41,299 nt of DNA from JANXLS01 sp038227045. Its GTDB lineage: Bacteria > Planctomycetota > SZUA-567 > H5-PLA8. Position 1 is the first letter of the stretch, and the number at the start of each line of letters is the position of its first letter. Shown piece by piece: positions 1 through 8,008 of the stretch. The notes beneath the pieces were generated by a model, which saw nothing but the letters and a program-made list of their open reading frames with translations, had not been told where the DNA came from and searched no databases. A program made the position numbers and the translations under genes. The stretch lies in the NCBI GenBank assembly GCA_038227045.1, contig JBBRQD010000044.1, positions 1-41,299 of the forward strand. The letters run 5' to 3'.

Positions 1-99
1 CACCAGCAAGGCGTTTCAGCCTTCCATTTTATTCGAGATGCCGTCCAAGCCTACTTCACCGGTGAAAGTGCACCGCATTTGCTTCCTGCATCAATCTAA
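1..99 (+). CDS. IS66-type transposase, C-terminal end (partial)
   Basis: The frame is open from the first base of the window and encodes 32 residues before a TAA stop. It begins HQQGVSAFHF and ends APHLLPAS-I. IS66-family transposases commonly end with a short tail of this kind: RQQG, an aromatic/charged helix, then a PSLLP-like motif. That family resemblance is the only basis for the call. The rest of the gene lies left of the window, so it cannot be told whether the element is intact. About 100 bp of non-coding DNA follow before the convergent uracil-DNA glycosylase gene; the right end of the element should lie there, but I cannot place its terminal repeat. Confidence 0.6.
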   Translation, partial: HQQGVSAFHFIRDAVQAYFTGESAPHLLPASI

Positions 100-205
100 T
101 CCGTAGCGTTTCTTGCCGCGTTAGCATCGTGAACGGCTACAAGGATTCGAAGCGCAGGCCGATTCGTTCAAGCATGTGAGATTCCGGAGCACGCACCACA
201 AGAAT

Positions 206-832
206 TCAGGACTTGGCCTTCCGCACCATCTTCTGCCACGCCGGATGCTCGCCGATGATTTTCAGCGCTTTTGTCAGCAACGTCTTTCCCGGCTCCATCT
301 TGAACCATGTCGATGCGCCCGACGGATGCGGCAGCGGAATTACGTCGCAGGTGTGGCCGAAAGCAGTGCCTCGATGCAGCTTGCCGATCGTTTCGGACAG
401 CAGCGCTCGGGGAAAAAAGCGTTCGATGGCCAGTCGTCCGACTGGAATCAGCAGTTCCGGGCGCATCATTTTTATTTCGCGTTCCATCCAGCCCGCGCAG
501 GCTTCGACTTCCTGCGGCGACGGCACGCGGTCTCCCCCGCCCTTCGCTTTTCCCGGAAAACAGCGGCAGACCGCGCCCATGAACACATGTTCGCGAAACG
601 TCTTTTCGTCCACGCCCACCGTCTCGAACCAGCGAAACAGCATCTTGCCCGCGGTCCACGCGAAGGGCTTTCCGAAACGTCCCTCGTGCGGTCCCGGAGC
701 CTGTCCGACAAGATAGATGTTCGCGATCAGCGGGTGATGCGTCACCACCGGCCCGATCATGTTGGGGCATTTTTTGCAGGCGAGCACTTCGGCGATGTGC
801 GCGACAATTTCGGCTTCCGGTTTCAGTTTCAA
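206..832 (-). CDS. Uracil-DNA glycosylase superfamily protein (iron-sulfur type)
   Basis: This 208-residue protein probably removes uracil (or a related deaminated base) from DNA in base-excision repair. Motif A reads VGQAPGPHEGRFGKPF, where family 4 enzymes have GEAPG. The second motif reads HPSGAS near residue 170, where the family has HPS/HPA. A CxxC pair near residue 19 (CKKC), the Cys of CRCFPG and a further Cys in VEACAGW match the four cluster ligands of family 4/5 enzymes, so a [4Fe-4S] cluster is likely. The only start that keeps the first cysteine pair is a TTG at 832; an in-frame TAA lies eight codons upstream, and no strong ribosome binding site is visible. The exact subfamily and substrate cannot be decided from the motifs. 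It stands alone, downstream of a palindromic terminator-like repeat. Confidence 0.8.
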   Translation of the reverse strand: MKLKPEAEIVAHIAEVLACKKCPNMIGPVVTHHPLIANIYLVGQAPGPHEGRFGKPFAWTAGKMLFRWFETVGVDEKTFREHVFMGAVCRCFPGKAKGGGDRVPSPQEVEACAGWMEREIKMMRPELLIPVGRLAIERFFPRALLSETIGKLHRGTAFGHTCDVIPLPHPSGASTWFKMEPGKTLLTKALKIIGEHPAWQKMVRKAKS

Positions 833-868
833 TGAGGAGTCATCCAGGTGTTTTTACGCTCACTGCCG

Positions 869-949
869 CCAGAGCCGCGCACGTAAGTAAGCGGCTTTAT
901 TTCGCACGGCGGCATAGTCTTTGCCGCTTACTTACGTGCGCGGCTCTGG
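869..949. repeat. Perfect 27-bp inverted repeat, probable terminator
   Basis: Arms 869-895 and 923-949 are exact reverse complements separated by 27 bp. The repeat lies 8 bp beyond the stop codon of the large minus-strand lipoprotein gene, so its transcript would fold into a long hairpin. No U-tract follows on the minus strand, so it may be a dispersed palindrome used as a transcription barrier or mRNA end-protector rather than a classic intrinsic terminator. Confidence 0.75.
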
Positions 950-956
950 AGACCGC

Positions 957-3533
957 TCACAATCGCGACAGGATCAATTGAACGATCTCGTCGATGGCAG
1001 CCGCGTTGGGAACTGGCCCGGCGATGTCGCTGTTGCCGTCGTCCGTTGAAAAGCGCTTCATCCAGTCCACGTCGCCTGTCCACGCATGAAAGAGATCGAT
1101 GCCGTTGACGTGATGATGCTTGACCACGTTATCCACGCGGTCTTGATACGGTTCGCACTGCCGTTCGCGCCACGGTTCCGGAATCGCGCCGACGACGACA
1201 ACCCGCTCGACGCCGCCCGCGGTCAAGCGCGCCAGCAGCGTGTCCAGCGCGCGTTCGAACGTATGCAGCGGCGTCTGCCGCGAAACGTCGCCCGATCCCA
1301 AATTCAACACCACGAGTTTGGGCAGCGCCTTGTTCGGAGACGATGCGACGAACGCGTCCAGATCCACCAGCATGCGCAGCACCGGGCGATAGCGATGCGG
1401 TCCGGCCGTCTCGATCGCTTTCCATTTTATGGAAGGCTTCGCCTTGGCAAGAGCCGCCGCCAGGCCAATCGACGGCACGTTGCCGGCGGCTTGCGCGACG
1501 CCTTCGACCAGCGGGTCGCCGATGAACAACCCTTCCGTTGCTGCGGCGCTCACCGAGAAGGCGTCCAGCGGCTTCAAGCGGCGGTGCGACGCTTCGTCTT
1601 CGTGCGGAACCAACACCACCAATCGCTCGCTTTCGACAGGCGTCGTGGCGGCGCCGTTTGTAGCGTTCGGAAGGAACGTAAGTTCGCCGCCCTCCAACAC
1701 AAGTTTTCCGGGCCAGCTTGGCGCGTGTGCGTGGAGTAACCGGAACTTTTCGTTCTGGCATTCCACTCCACCGACGACAAACCGGAGCACCAACTCCGCA
1801 TTGCCTGTCAACGCTTGATCCAACTTTGCCGGGAAGGAGACCCGCAGCTTTCGGCGTCCGCTTTCATCCGGTGTGGCCGCGTAGGCTTCAACAGGCGTCC
1901 CGATATTTTCGAAATACAGATTGAACTCACCCATCGGACGCGGCGCCGGCGGAAGCAATTCCCACCCCACATAGTCCTTGGCGTCATAGTGCGTCTTGTG
2001 AATGATCACCGGCTTGGGACTCAAGACCGTTTCGACGTGAATGTGACCGGTTTCATTCGGATACAGAAACTCCGGCGCGGATTTGACCAATAATTCACCT
2101 TCAAGATCCATGACTTCCCGCTCGACGAACTCTTTGACTCCGGTCTTCAATGTCGGCCACGTCACAACGCGTTTCCAACCCGAAGCAGGTTTGGAGCTCG
2201 GCCCTGAATCAAACGAGAATTCGACGGGCGTCCCCGCGGGCACCCAGGCACATACACTGTTCTGTCCGGGCTGACTGACGACTGCTGTCATGCCAGTCGC
2301 ACTAACGATCATGCATTCACTCTTGGGAATCGCCAGCGCTCGAGCACTCACCAACACAAATTCGCGCGCGGCACCGTCACCTTTTTGAGCCGCCGCGCGG
2401 ATATGGCCAAGCGTTTCCACGTCAACGAACGGAACGGCCGTTCCCGGCGCAGCTTCGCAACCGGTCACGACCCCGGGCAGAAAACGCACGAAGGACAGCG
2501 GCGGAATGCACAGCAATCCGCTGGCGAACGGCGGCTGCCAATGCAATCGAATTCCAAAGCGCTGCAGATCGGCGTCGGTTCTCTTCGCGGATTTGTCGGT
2601 CGCGGGATTCGCCTCGGCATAATGCACCACCACGCGATGCACGCCTTCGGACAGATCGATGGTCTTGTTGAGCGCAAACGGATCGCGATGCTCGTCGGGC
2701 AGTTCGGCGGCGAGGACGGGAACGCCATCGATCACTAGATGGGCGACGCCCGGCGTGTCGATTGCGAACTTGTATTTGCCCGCCACGGGACAGCGCAAAA
2801 AGCCCTCGTAAAGCGCCGCATATTGAATGGGATTGATGATGTTCGCCACGGCGTTGATGCGATCGAAAATGTCGTATTGAATGCCGAAGAATGGACATTC
2901 CGCATCGTCGATGTTGGGCTGAATTTCAGGGTGCGGGTCGGCATTCTGAAGAGTGCGCGGCGCCGGCAGCGACGCGGCGTGTGCGTCTTCCATCGCTTGA
3001 AACCGTTTGAGCGTCAGCGGATTTGCCGCTGTCGCTGCAAAGGCTTCGCCCGCGGACATGCCGCGCAAATGGACCATTAAAGGGATGGGGCGCAAAGTCA
3101 AGGTGCTGGCTTCGCCGGGCACTTTGGCGACATTTGTGTAGAGGCAAAAACGACGCTGCCCCGGCCCCGTGGCAAAAATGATTTCAGTTTCCGAACCGCC
3201 CGCCACCGTGCGAACGGAAATAGCCGGTGTGGTGCCGTCTTCGCACACCAGCAGCACGGGTTCAGGACGCGCGGCGGCGCCTTCGCCCACTATTTTCACC
3301 GGCAGGGTCACGCTGGCGAACATCGAATCGGCATGCAACCCCGCGTTCCCGGCCTCACCCGGGGCTTCAACTTTGATGAAATAACGCCGCGTATAATCCG
3401 GACACTTCCAGTCCTTCAGTTTGGGCGGAATGCCGGCCGCGTCCTCGGTGCACCCAGCGGCGCATGCCAGCGAGACTGCCGCGAGCACAACCCATCCGCA
3501 CAGCGAGCTTGTTAAAGAAGTATGTTTCAACAT
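957..3533 (-). CDS. Lipoprotein with PA14-like domain and C-terminal SGNH-like domain
   Basis: A large exported protein of about 858 residues. The frame is open further upstream into the glycosyltransferase gene, but the ATG at 3533 starts a clear lipoprotein signal: a hydrophobic stretch, then LACAAGC with a lipobox-like Cys. A PA14-like carbohydrate-binding segment (around EGFLRCPVAGKYKF... and VHRVVVHYAEA) lies in the first third. The C-terminal 150 residues look like an SGNH hydrolase: NLGSGD resembles block II/III and VERVVVVGAI a core strand. The usual Asp-x-x-His of block V is not evident (PNAAAIDEI instead), so hydrolase activity is doubtful. It may act on or bind cell-surface or extracellular polysaccharide. 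It lies 94 bp downstream of the membrane glycosyltransferase on the same strand and may be co-transcribed with it. Confidence 0.7.
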   Translation of the reverse strand: MLKHTSLTSSLCGWVVLAAVSLACAAGCTEDAAGIPPKLKDWKCPDYTRRYFIKVEAPGEAGNAGLHADSMFASVTLPVKIVGEGAAARPEPVLLVCEDGTTPAISVRTVAGGSETEIIFATGPGQRRFCLYTNVAKVPGEASTLTLRPIPLMVHLRGMSAGEAFAATAANPLTLKRFQAMEDAHAASLPAPRTLQNADPHPEIQPNIDDAECPFFGIQYDIFDRINAVANIINPIQYAALYEGFLRCPVAGKYKFAIDTPGVAHLVIDGVPVLAAELPDEHRDPFALNKTIDLSEGVHRVVVHYAEANPATDKSAKRTDADLQRFGIRLHWQPPFASGLLCIPPLSFVRFLPGVVTGCEAAPGTAVPFVDVETLGHIRAAAQKGDGAAREFVLVSARALAIPKSECMIVSATGMTAVVSQPGQNSVCAWVPAGTPVEFSFDSGPSSKPASGWKRVVTWPTLKTGVKEFVEREVMDLEGELLVKSAPEFLYPNETGHIHVETVLSPKPVIIHKTHYDAKDYVGWELLPPAPRPMGEFNLYFENIGTPVEAYAATPDESGRRKLRVSFPAKLDQALTGNAELVLRFVVGGVECQNEKFRLLHAHAPSWPGKLVLEGGELTFLPNATNGAATTPVESERLVVLVPHEDEASHRRLKPLDAFSVSAAATEGLFIGDPLVEGVAQAAGNVPSIGLAAALAKAKPSIKWKAIETAGPHRYRPVLRMLVDLDAFVASSPNKALPKLVVLNLGSGDVSRQTPLHTFERALDTLLARLTAGGVERVVVVGAIPEPWRERQCEPYQDRVDNVVKHHHVNGIDLFHAWTGDVDWMKRFSTDDGNSDIAGPVPNAAAIDEIVQLILSRL

Positions 3534-3553
3534 TGAATCCCACTGAAAAGGAG

Positions 3554-3619
3554 GGGCGGCACTCCTGCCGCCCTTTTTATTCTTTCCGAAATCGAACGGT
3601 TGCAAGAGTGCCGCCGTTC
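3554..3619. repeat. GC-rich hairpins between glycosyltransferase and lipoprotein genes
   Basis: An 8-bp stem (3554-3561 with 3566-3573, GGGCGGCA/TGCCGCCC, 4-nt loop) is followed on the plus strand by a T-run, giving an intrinsic-terminator shape in that direction. A second weak stem pairs 3594-3599 with 3614-3619. Both flanking genes are on the minus strand, so the hairpins could attenuate transcription between them. The core looks like a dispersed intergenic repeat. Confidence 0.5.
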
Positions 3620-3627
3620 CTAAAATC

Positions 3628-5505
3628 TCAACCCGCGTCGAAACCTTTGGCACCCAGCGTTGTCGCCGTGCCCGGATCATCCGGCGGCACGTGAGTTCCC
3701 ACAGTTAAATCTGTATTGAACGGCGCATCCTTCAGCGCGGGCGGTTTCGGATCGGGCGGACGGAACTGTTGTTCGGGCGCTTCGCGTGTCAGCCCATGCG
3801 TCGTTTTCTCCCAAAACCAGGGGTTCGTGAACAATTGGAAGAAACCCTTCATCGCCGCGGCGGAAATGAGCACCCAGTAAAATGGCATCAGCAGCGCATA
3901 AGGGAAGAGCCTCCAGAGGTTGCGCTTGCCGCATGAAATCAAGCCCATCAGCACGATCAGAATATTGCCGAAGAAAAGCATGATCGCAATGGGGTAGAAA
4001 ATCTGCGAAATCAACGACCAGACATCGATCGCGCCGAGCCGGTCCAGCATCGTCGCGAATGTGAATTTCCCCAGCAGAAAATGACCGATCGAATTGTACA
4101 GGTTCACGCCGGCGTAATTGCTGTCGATGACCTGGTCGTGCCACAAATCCCATTGCGACAACGTCACGCGGATCGTCGAATTATCGCCCCACGCGTGGTT
4201 GCCGATCGAACTGGGAAGCACGTCCGCAATTTGATGACGGAGCAGATACAGCGCCGTCATGATCCAGAAAAAGACGTTCAACAGCAGCATCGTCGAAAGT
4301 CCGCCCACCGTGAATCGGAAGGTCAGCGCCTGCCATGGACTCAACTGCCCGACGCCTCCGTTCCCGCGCGCTTTGCCACGTTGAATGATTGAATACAACG
4401 CCGTCAACAGCCCGCCGATTCCAAACAGCGGCATCAGCACCTGAATAACCGTGATCGCCGTGCCATGCCGTTCCAACAAGACCGGATCGCGCCGGCAGAG
4501 TTGCGCGAAATAGAACAGATAGAGGCAGAATGCCGCCATGCCCACCGATGGCAGCCACGCGTCGCGCGTATGGACGAGGTGCGTTTGAAAATAGCCTTTG
4601 ACCCAGCGGCTGCGCTGGCGATACCAATTGTAGACGTCGCTGTTCGCTTCTTCCCACGTCGTCGAATCCAGGATCTCGGTGGACAGGCCTTTGCGTGCGA
4701 GGCGGATGCCGAGATCGCAATCTTCGGTAACATTGAACGAGTCCCAGCCGCCGAGTTCCTTCAGCACATCCGTCTTGAAATGATTGGACGTGCCCCCCAG
4801 CGGGATCGGCGTGTGGACGATGTGAAGTCCCGGCAGAAACAGGTCGAACCACGTCGTGTATTCAAGCGTGAAGAAACGCGTCAGCCAATTTTGATCGGCG
4901 TTGAAATAATTGAGCTTCGCCTGCAAGCAGACAACGCTGGATTTTTTTTCTTCTTCGAGTTTGCGGAAGACCACGACGGCTTTTTTGAGCTGATCGGGTT
5001 CGGGCCTGTCTTCGGCGTCGAAGATGACCAGGTATTTGCCGCGAGCGCCTTCAAGACCCCAGTTGCAGGCTCGCGGTTTGGTGCGCGGCTGCCCTTTGGG
5101 AACCGATGGCGCGACCAGCACTTCAACGCACTTCGGCAGCATATCGATGACTTCCGCGATCTTCGCGCGCGTGGGCGCATCGTCTTCTTCAAGAAGCAGT
5201 TTAACATCGAGCTTGTCGACGGGGTAATCGAGATGCGTGACGGTGCGCGCGATCTTCTGCGCGATCTCCGGCTCCCTGTACATGGGCACCAGGATCGTGT
5301 AAATCGGCAGATCCTCGTCGCGCAATGCGGCGATCTCGTCGCGTGACACGCGGTGCTCGCTGGTCTTGAACAACGCCAGCAGCACGCTGAGCATGCGCAG
5401 CGCCACGACCCCGCCATAGAACGCGCAAAGAGCGAATGTCAGCGCCGCAAATGCGATTTTCCAATCGAGAATGAACGCGGTCAGCAACGCCGCCGGACAC
5501 AGCAC
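3628..5505 (-). CDS. Membrane glycosyltransferase, GT2 cellulose-synthase-like
   Basis: A processive-type family 2 glycosyltransferase of 625 residues or more. The cytosolic domain shows the family signatures in order: ILVPMYREPE at the nucleotide-sugar fold, a DAED metal-binding motif (DxD type) preceding RPEPDQLKKAV, the acceptor-site TEDCD, and QRSRWVKG (QxxRW). Hydrophobic helices flank it: one or two near the N-terminus (CPAALLTAFIL, FAALTFALCAFY) and at least four near the C-terminus. It should polymerise a polysaccharide at the inner membrane; the sugar cannot be read from the motifs. The given start is a GTG with no good ribosome binding site. The frame stays open to 5622, and a GGAGG at 5628-5632 points to a rare ATT start at 5619, which would add 38 residues. 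The lipoprotein gene follows on the same strand. Confidence 0.85.
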   Translation of the reverse strand: MLCPAALLTAFILDWKIAFAALTFALCAFYGGVVALRMLSVLLALFKTSEHRVSRDEIAALRDEDLPIYTILVPMYREPEIAQKIARTVTHLDYPVDKLDVKLLLEEDDAPTRAKIAEVIDMLPKCVEVLVAPSVPKGQPRTKPRACNWGLEGARGKYLVIFDAEDRPEPDQLKKAVVVFRKLEEEKKSSVVCLQAKLNYFNADQNWLTRFFTLEYTTWFDLFLPGLHIVHTPIPLGGTSNHFKTDVLKELGGWDSFNVTEDCDLGIRLARKGLSTEILDSTTWEEANSDVYNWYRQRSRWVKGYFQTHLVHTRDAWLPSVGMAAFCLYLFYFAQLCRRDPVLLERHGTAITVIQVLMPLFGIGGLLTALYSIIQRGKARGNGGVGQLSPWQALTFRFTVGGLSTMLLLNVFFWIMTALYLLRHQIADVLPSSIGNHAWGDNSTIRVTLSQWDLWHDQVIDSNYAGVNLYNSIGHFLLGKFTFATMLDRLGAIDVWSLISQIFYPIAIMLFFGNILIVLMGLISCGKRNLWRLFPYALLMPFYWVLISAAAMKGFFQLFTNPWFWEKTTHGLTREAPEQQFRPPDPKPPALKDAPFNTDLTVGTHVPPDDPGTATTLGAKGFDAG

Positions 5506-5616
5506 GAAATAGAAAAACTTCTGTCGCAGATTGAATTGCTTGGCCGCACACTCATCTTTGTAACGCGTAAAGAATTCACGCGTGTGCTTATCGGTAATTT
5601 CCTGAGGCGTTAGCTT

Positions 5617-5632
5617 AATTGTTCAAACCTCC
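5617..5632 (-). promoter_or_regulatory. Strong Shine-Dalgarno facing an ATT codon, possible true start of the glycosyltransferase
   Basis: On the minus strand GGAGG (5632-5628) is followed after 8 nt by ATT (5619-5617), in frame with the glycosyltransferase and with no stop between. No ATG, GTG or TTG lies in frame between the preceding TGA (5625-5623) and the GTG at 5505. ATT initiation is known for infC, so this is possible but rare. Confidence 0.45.
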
Positions 5633-5759
5633 GGTCGCATTTTCCAAAATGGCAATTTCTTAACACAAATACACCCTTACGCCGGTGCGCGGATACGGTG
5701 AAATTCGATTATTTTAAATTAATTTGCAACAAAGAGCGACCGGCAATGGCACTCGGCAT

Positions 5760-6881
5760 TCAAACCTTCGGCAGCATTTGTGTCATACTGGCTGTCTTTT
5801 CATCCACGCGTCTCATTCCTTCCATCATCAGTCTCATCGTATCGATTTTAATCGCGCCATCGCGATCGGGCTTTACCTCGAAAGGCTCCGATGGCTCGAA
5901 ACAAAATTCACCGTCCTGCCACGTCAGCACCCGATAAAACGCCTCCTCGCCCTGTTGTTTGCCGGAGACTGCCGACACCACCGCGCCATTTAGGAATACG
6001 ATCAGCGCCTGCTTGGTGCGATTGTGTATCACCAGCGTCCCGGTACGGCGGCTATGACAGAGCGTCTGCACAAAATCGCCCAGCGGGATCATCGATAGTC
6101 TTCCAAGGATACCGCGGCTCAACTCATTTTCGACTGTTACCGCTGCCGCCTTGAACTTTTCGGAGACCATTTTGGCGACGATGTGAAACAATGCCGGCCG
6201 CTTCAAAATGAACTGATAGAACTCCTTTTTGTCAATCGCCAATACGCTGCAATCGCCGACTGCCCGAGCTTCGAAATCCGACGCCACTCCCGTCAAAAGC
6301 GAATATTCCCCAAAGAAATCACCTTCGCCGACCGAACCAATCAATTTTTCTTCTCCGTCGCGCCGCACCACGACGCTGGCCATGCCGTGGGTCAAGATCA
6401 GGAGTTGCTGAGCGATCACCCCTTGCCGCATGATCGCGGCGCCGTCCGCGAACTTTTTCTTGGTTCCGATAAATTGGAGTTCATCGTAAAGGTCCAGCGA
6501 CAGTCGCTTCAAAAAGGGTACTGGCTTTTTCTTCGCATCGCCGTCCTGCAACACAACGCGGTCGTTCTTACGGCGCATAAATGGCGACGCAAAGAGGCCG
6601 CTCTGGTCGCTCGGCGTCGGTTCTTCCAACCGAAACGACGCGTAACACTCCGGCCCAGTACAGAACAAAAGATCGCGCGGCAGCGGCGCTCCGGCCGCAA
6701 GGTCGCGCATCAGCATTTGCAGGCGCGGAAATACGGAACAGATCGCCTGCGCGCAGATCTTGCCGCCGCGCGGATTGCTCAAGTCCGTGCCTCGCAACGA
6801 GAATCCTTCACCCGCTTTGATCAATGTGCAGTTGCCGGCTTGATGGACAATCAGCGATACGGGTCGTTGCTCTTTTTGCAT
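5760..6881 (-). CDS. Cyclic-nucleotide-binding-like and PATAN (DUF4388) domain regulator
   Basis: A soluble 373-residue signalling protein with three parts. Residues 1-100 hold several cysteines (NCTLI, KICAQAIC, LLFCTGPEC) and may be a small Cys-containing domain. Residues about 125-245 form a CNB beta-roll, with the phosphate-binding-cassette region GDFFGEYSLLTG. Residues about 255-350 resemble PATAN/DUF4388 (RGILGRLSMIPLGDFVQTL, then RRTGTLVI and GEEAFYRVLTWQDGEF). The glycine-glutamate pair of the cassette is present, but the arginine that contacts the cyclic phosphate in CRP and PKA is replaced by Ser (VASDFEARA), so cAMP/cGMP binding is doubtful. No DNA-binding domain is seen; PATAN proteins usually work through protein contacts. 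The ATG at 6881 has GAGG 7 nt upstream. It is divergent from the metallo-hydrolase gene. Confidence 0.8.
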   Translation of the reverse strand: MQKEQRPVSLIVHQAGNCTLIKAGEGFSLRGTDLSNPRGGKICAQAICSVFPRLQMLMRDLAAGAPLPRDLLFCTGPECYASFRLEEPTPSDQSGLFASPFMRRKNDRVVLQDGDAKKKPVPFLKRLSLDLYDELQFIGTKKKFADGAAIMRQGVIAQQLLILTHGMASVVVRRDGEEKLIGSVGEGDFFGEYSLLTGVASDFEARAVGDCSVLAIDKKEFYQFILKRPALFHIVAKMVSEKFKAAAVTVENELSRGILGRLSMIPLGDFVQTLCHSRRTGTLVIHNRTKQALIVFLNGAVVSAVSGKQQGEEAFYRVLTWQDGEFCFEPSEPFEVKPDRDGAIKIDTMRLMMEGMRRVDEKTASMTQMLPKV

Positions 6882-7051
6882 TCAAAGGCCTCATTATATG
6901 TGCCTAAACTTGCCGCAAATTGTCCCAAAAGTCAAGCCTTCGCTCGCGATTCTTGCAATTTGCGCTAAAATATCTTTCCGCATTTTCTCACCGGCGCTAT
7001 TGTATTCGGCGAACTTATTTTTAACCGCCGGTCCAAAATTTGGAGCCAGCC

Positions 7052-7855
7052 ATGTCGCGCATTCAAGCGGTCAAAAAAGGCAAAGAGCTCGTCGAATCCA
7101 TTCGAACCACCGAAATTCCGCACGGCCGCGTCGGCGTCTGGTGGCTGGGCCAGGCGACGTTCTGTTTCAAATTCGGCGCAACGATCGTCTACATCGATCC
7201 GTTTTACCGCGCCGAACACCACCACTTGATTACGCTCTCCGAAACGCCGCTGTACGCGTCCGAATTCGCGAACGCCTCTATTATATTCGGCACGCACGAG
7301 CATCTTGATCACATAGATCCCGAAACTTTGCCCGGCGCGGTCCAGGCATCGCCGAACGCAAAAATCGTATTGCCGCAATGGAACGTCGAATTCGTGGCCG
7401 GAATGAACGTTCCGCGCGAGCGGATGATCCCGATGCGTGGAGACGACACCGTCTCGCTGAACGGCGTCACGGTTCACGCCATCCCGACCGCTCATGAGAC
7501 GCTCGACTACGACGAAACGCTCGGATATCGCTACCTCGGCTACGTGCTCGAAGGCAACGGCGTGCGCATCTACCACACGGGCGACGTGCAGCCCTATCCG
7601 GGTTGGTACGAGCGCGTCAAGAAATTCGAACCCTACGACGCCGTTTTTCTGCCGATCAGCGCCGTGGATAACCTTCACTGGACCCAGGCCGTTTATTTCT
7701 GCGCGCTGCACCGCCCCAAACTCGCCGTCCCGATCCACTACGGCATGTTCGCGAATTACACGGAGGATCCGCAGAAATTCGTCGTCGCCCTGGGACGCAA
7801 TTGCCCCGAACAAAAGACGCGAATTATGCAAATTGGCGAAGGCTGGCTGGTGTAG
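7052..7855 (+). CDS. MBL-fold metallo-hydrolase, UlaG-like
   Basis: A 267-residue metallo-beta-lactamase-fold hydrolase. The metal site HEHLDH lies near residue 82. Further ligand candidates are the His of PTAHETLDYD, the Asp of YHTGDVQPYPG and the His of PIHYGMF near the C-terminus. The overall pattern (VWWLGQATFCFKF, then IDPFY) resembles UlaG/YtnP-like lactonases and UPF0173 proteins. UlaG hydrolyses L-ascorbate-6-phosphate lactone. The next gene belongs to the UlaD/hexulose-phosphate synthase superfamily, and that pairing supports a sugar-phosphate lactone or related substrate, but this is inference. The ATG at 7052 is preceded by GGAG with 6 nt spacing; a TTG at 7040 is in frame but overlaps that site. 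Confidence 0.8.
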   Translation: MSRIQAVKKGKELVESIRTTEIPHGRVGVWWLGQATFCFKFGATIVYIDPFYRAEHHHLITLSETPLYASEFANASIIFGTHEHLDHIDPETLPGAVQASPNAKIVLPQWNVEFVAGMNVPRERMIPMRGDDTVSLNGVTVHAIPTAHETLDYDETLGYRYLGYVLEGNGVRIYHTGDVQPYPGWYERVKKFEPYDAVFLPISAVDNLHWTQAVYFCALHRPKLAVPIHYGMFANYTEDPQKFVVALGRNCPEQKTRIMQIGEGWLV

Positions 7856-7860
7856 CTTTG

Positions 7861-7981
7861 GGGATTAGGGGTTAGGGTTTAGGGAATAGGGAACGGCGTG
7901 GGCGAGGCGAAGCCTCTAATTCTTTTCCCTAATCCCTGACCCCTATCCCCTGTTCCCTAAATCCTAACCCCCTAACCCCTA
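7861..7981. repeat. Telomere-like G-run inverted repeat
   Basis: The intergenic gap holds an imperfect inverted repeat made of TTAGGG-like units. The plus strand carries at least four GGG runs with 3-4-nt spacers (7861-7891), and the minus strand carries a similar series opposite 7926-7980. Each arm fits the quadruplex rule G3+N1-7 repeated four times. A GGCGAAGCC-type stem sits between the arms. The same repeat family recurs at 38886-39038. Confidence 0.65.
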
Positions 7982-8008
7982 AAAAGCGGCGCAGCCGCCA
8001 AGGAGAAC

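Noticed and set aside
3534..3680. Longer N-terminus for the PA14/SGNH lipoprotein reaching into the glycosyltransferase gene
   Set aside because: It would put 49 residues translated from repeats ahead of a clear lipoprotein signal peptide.
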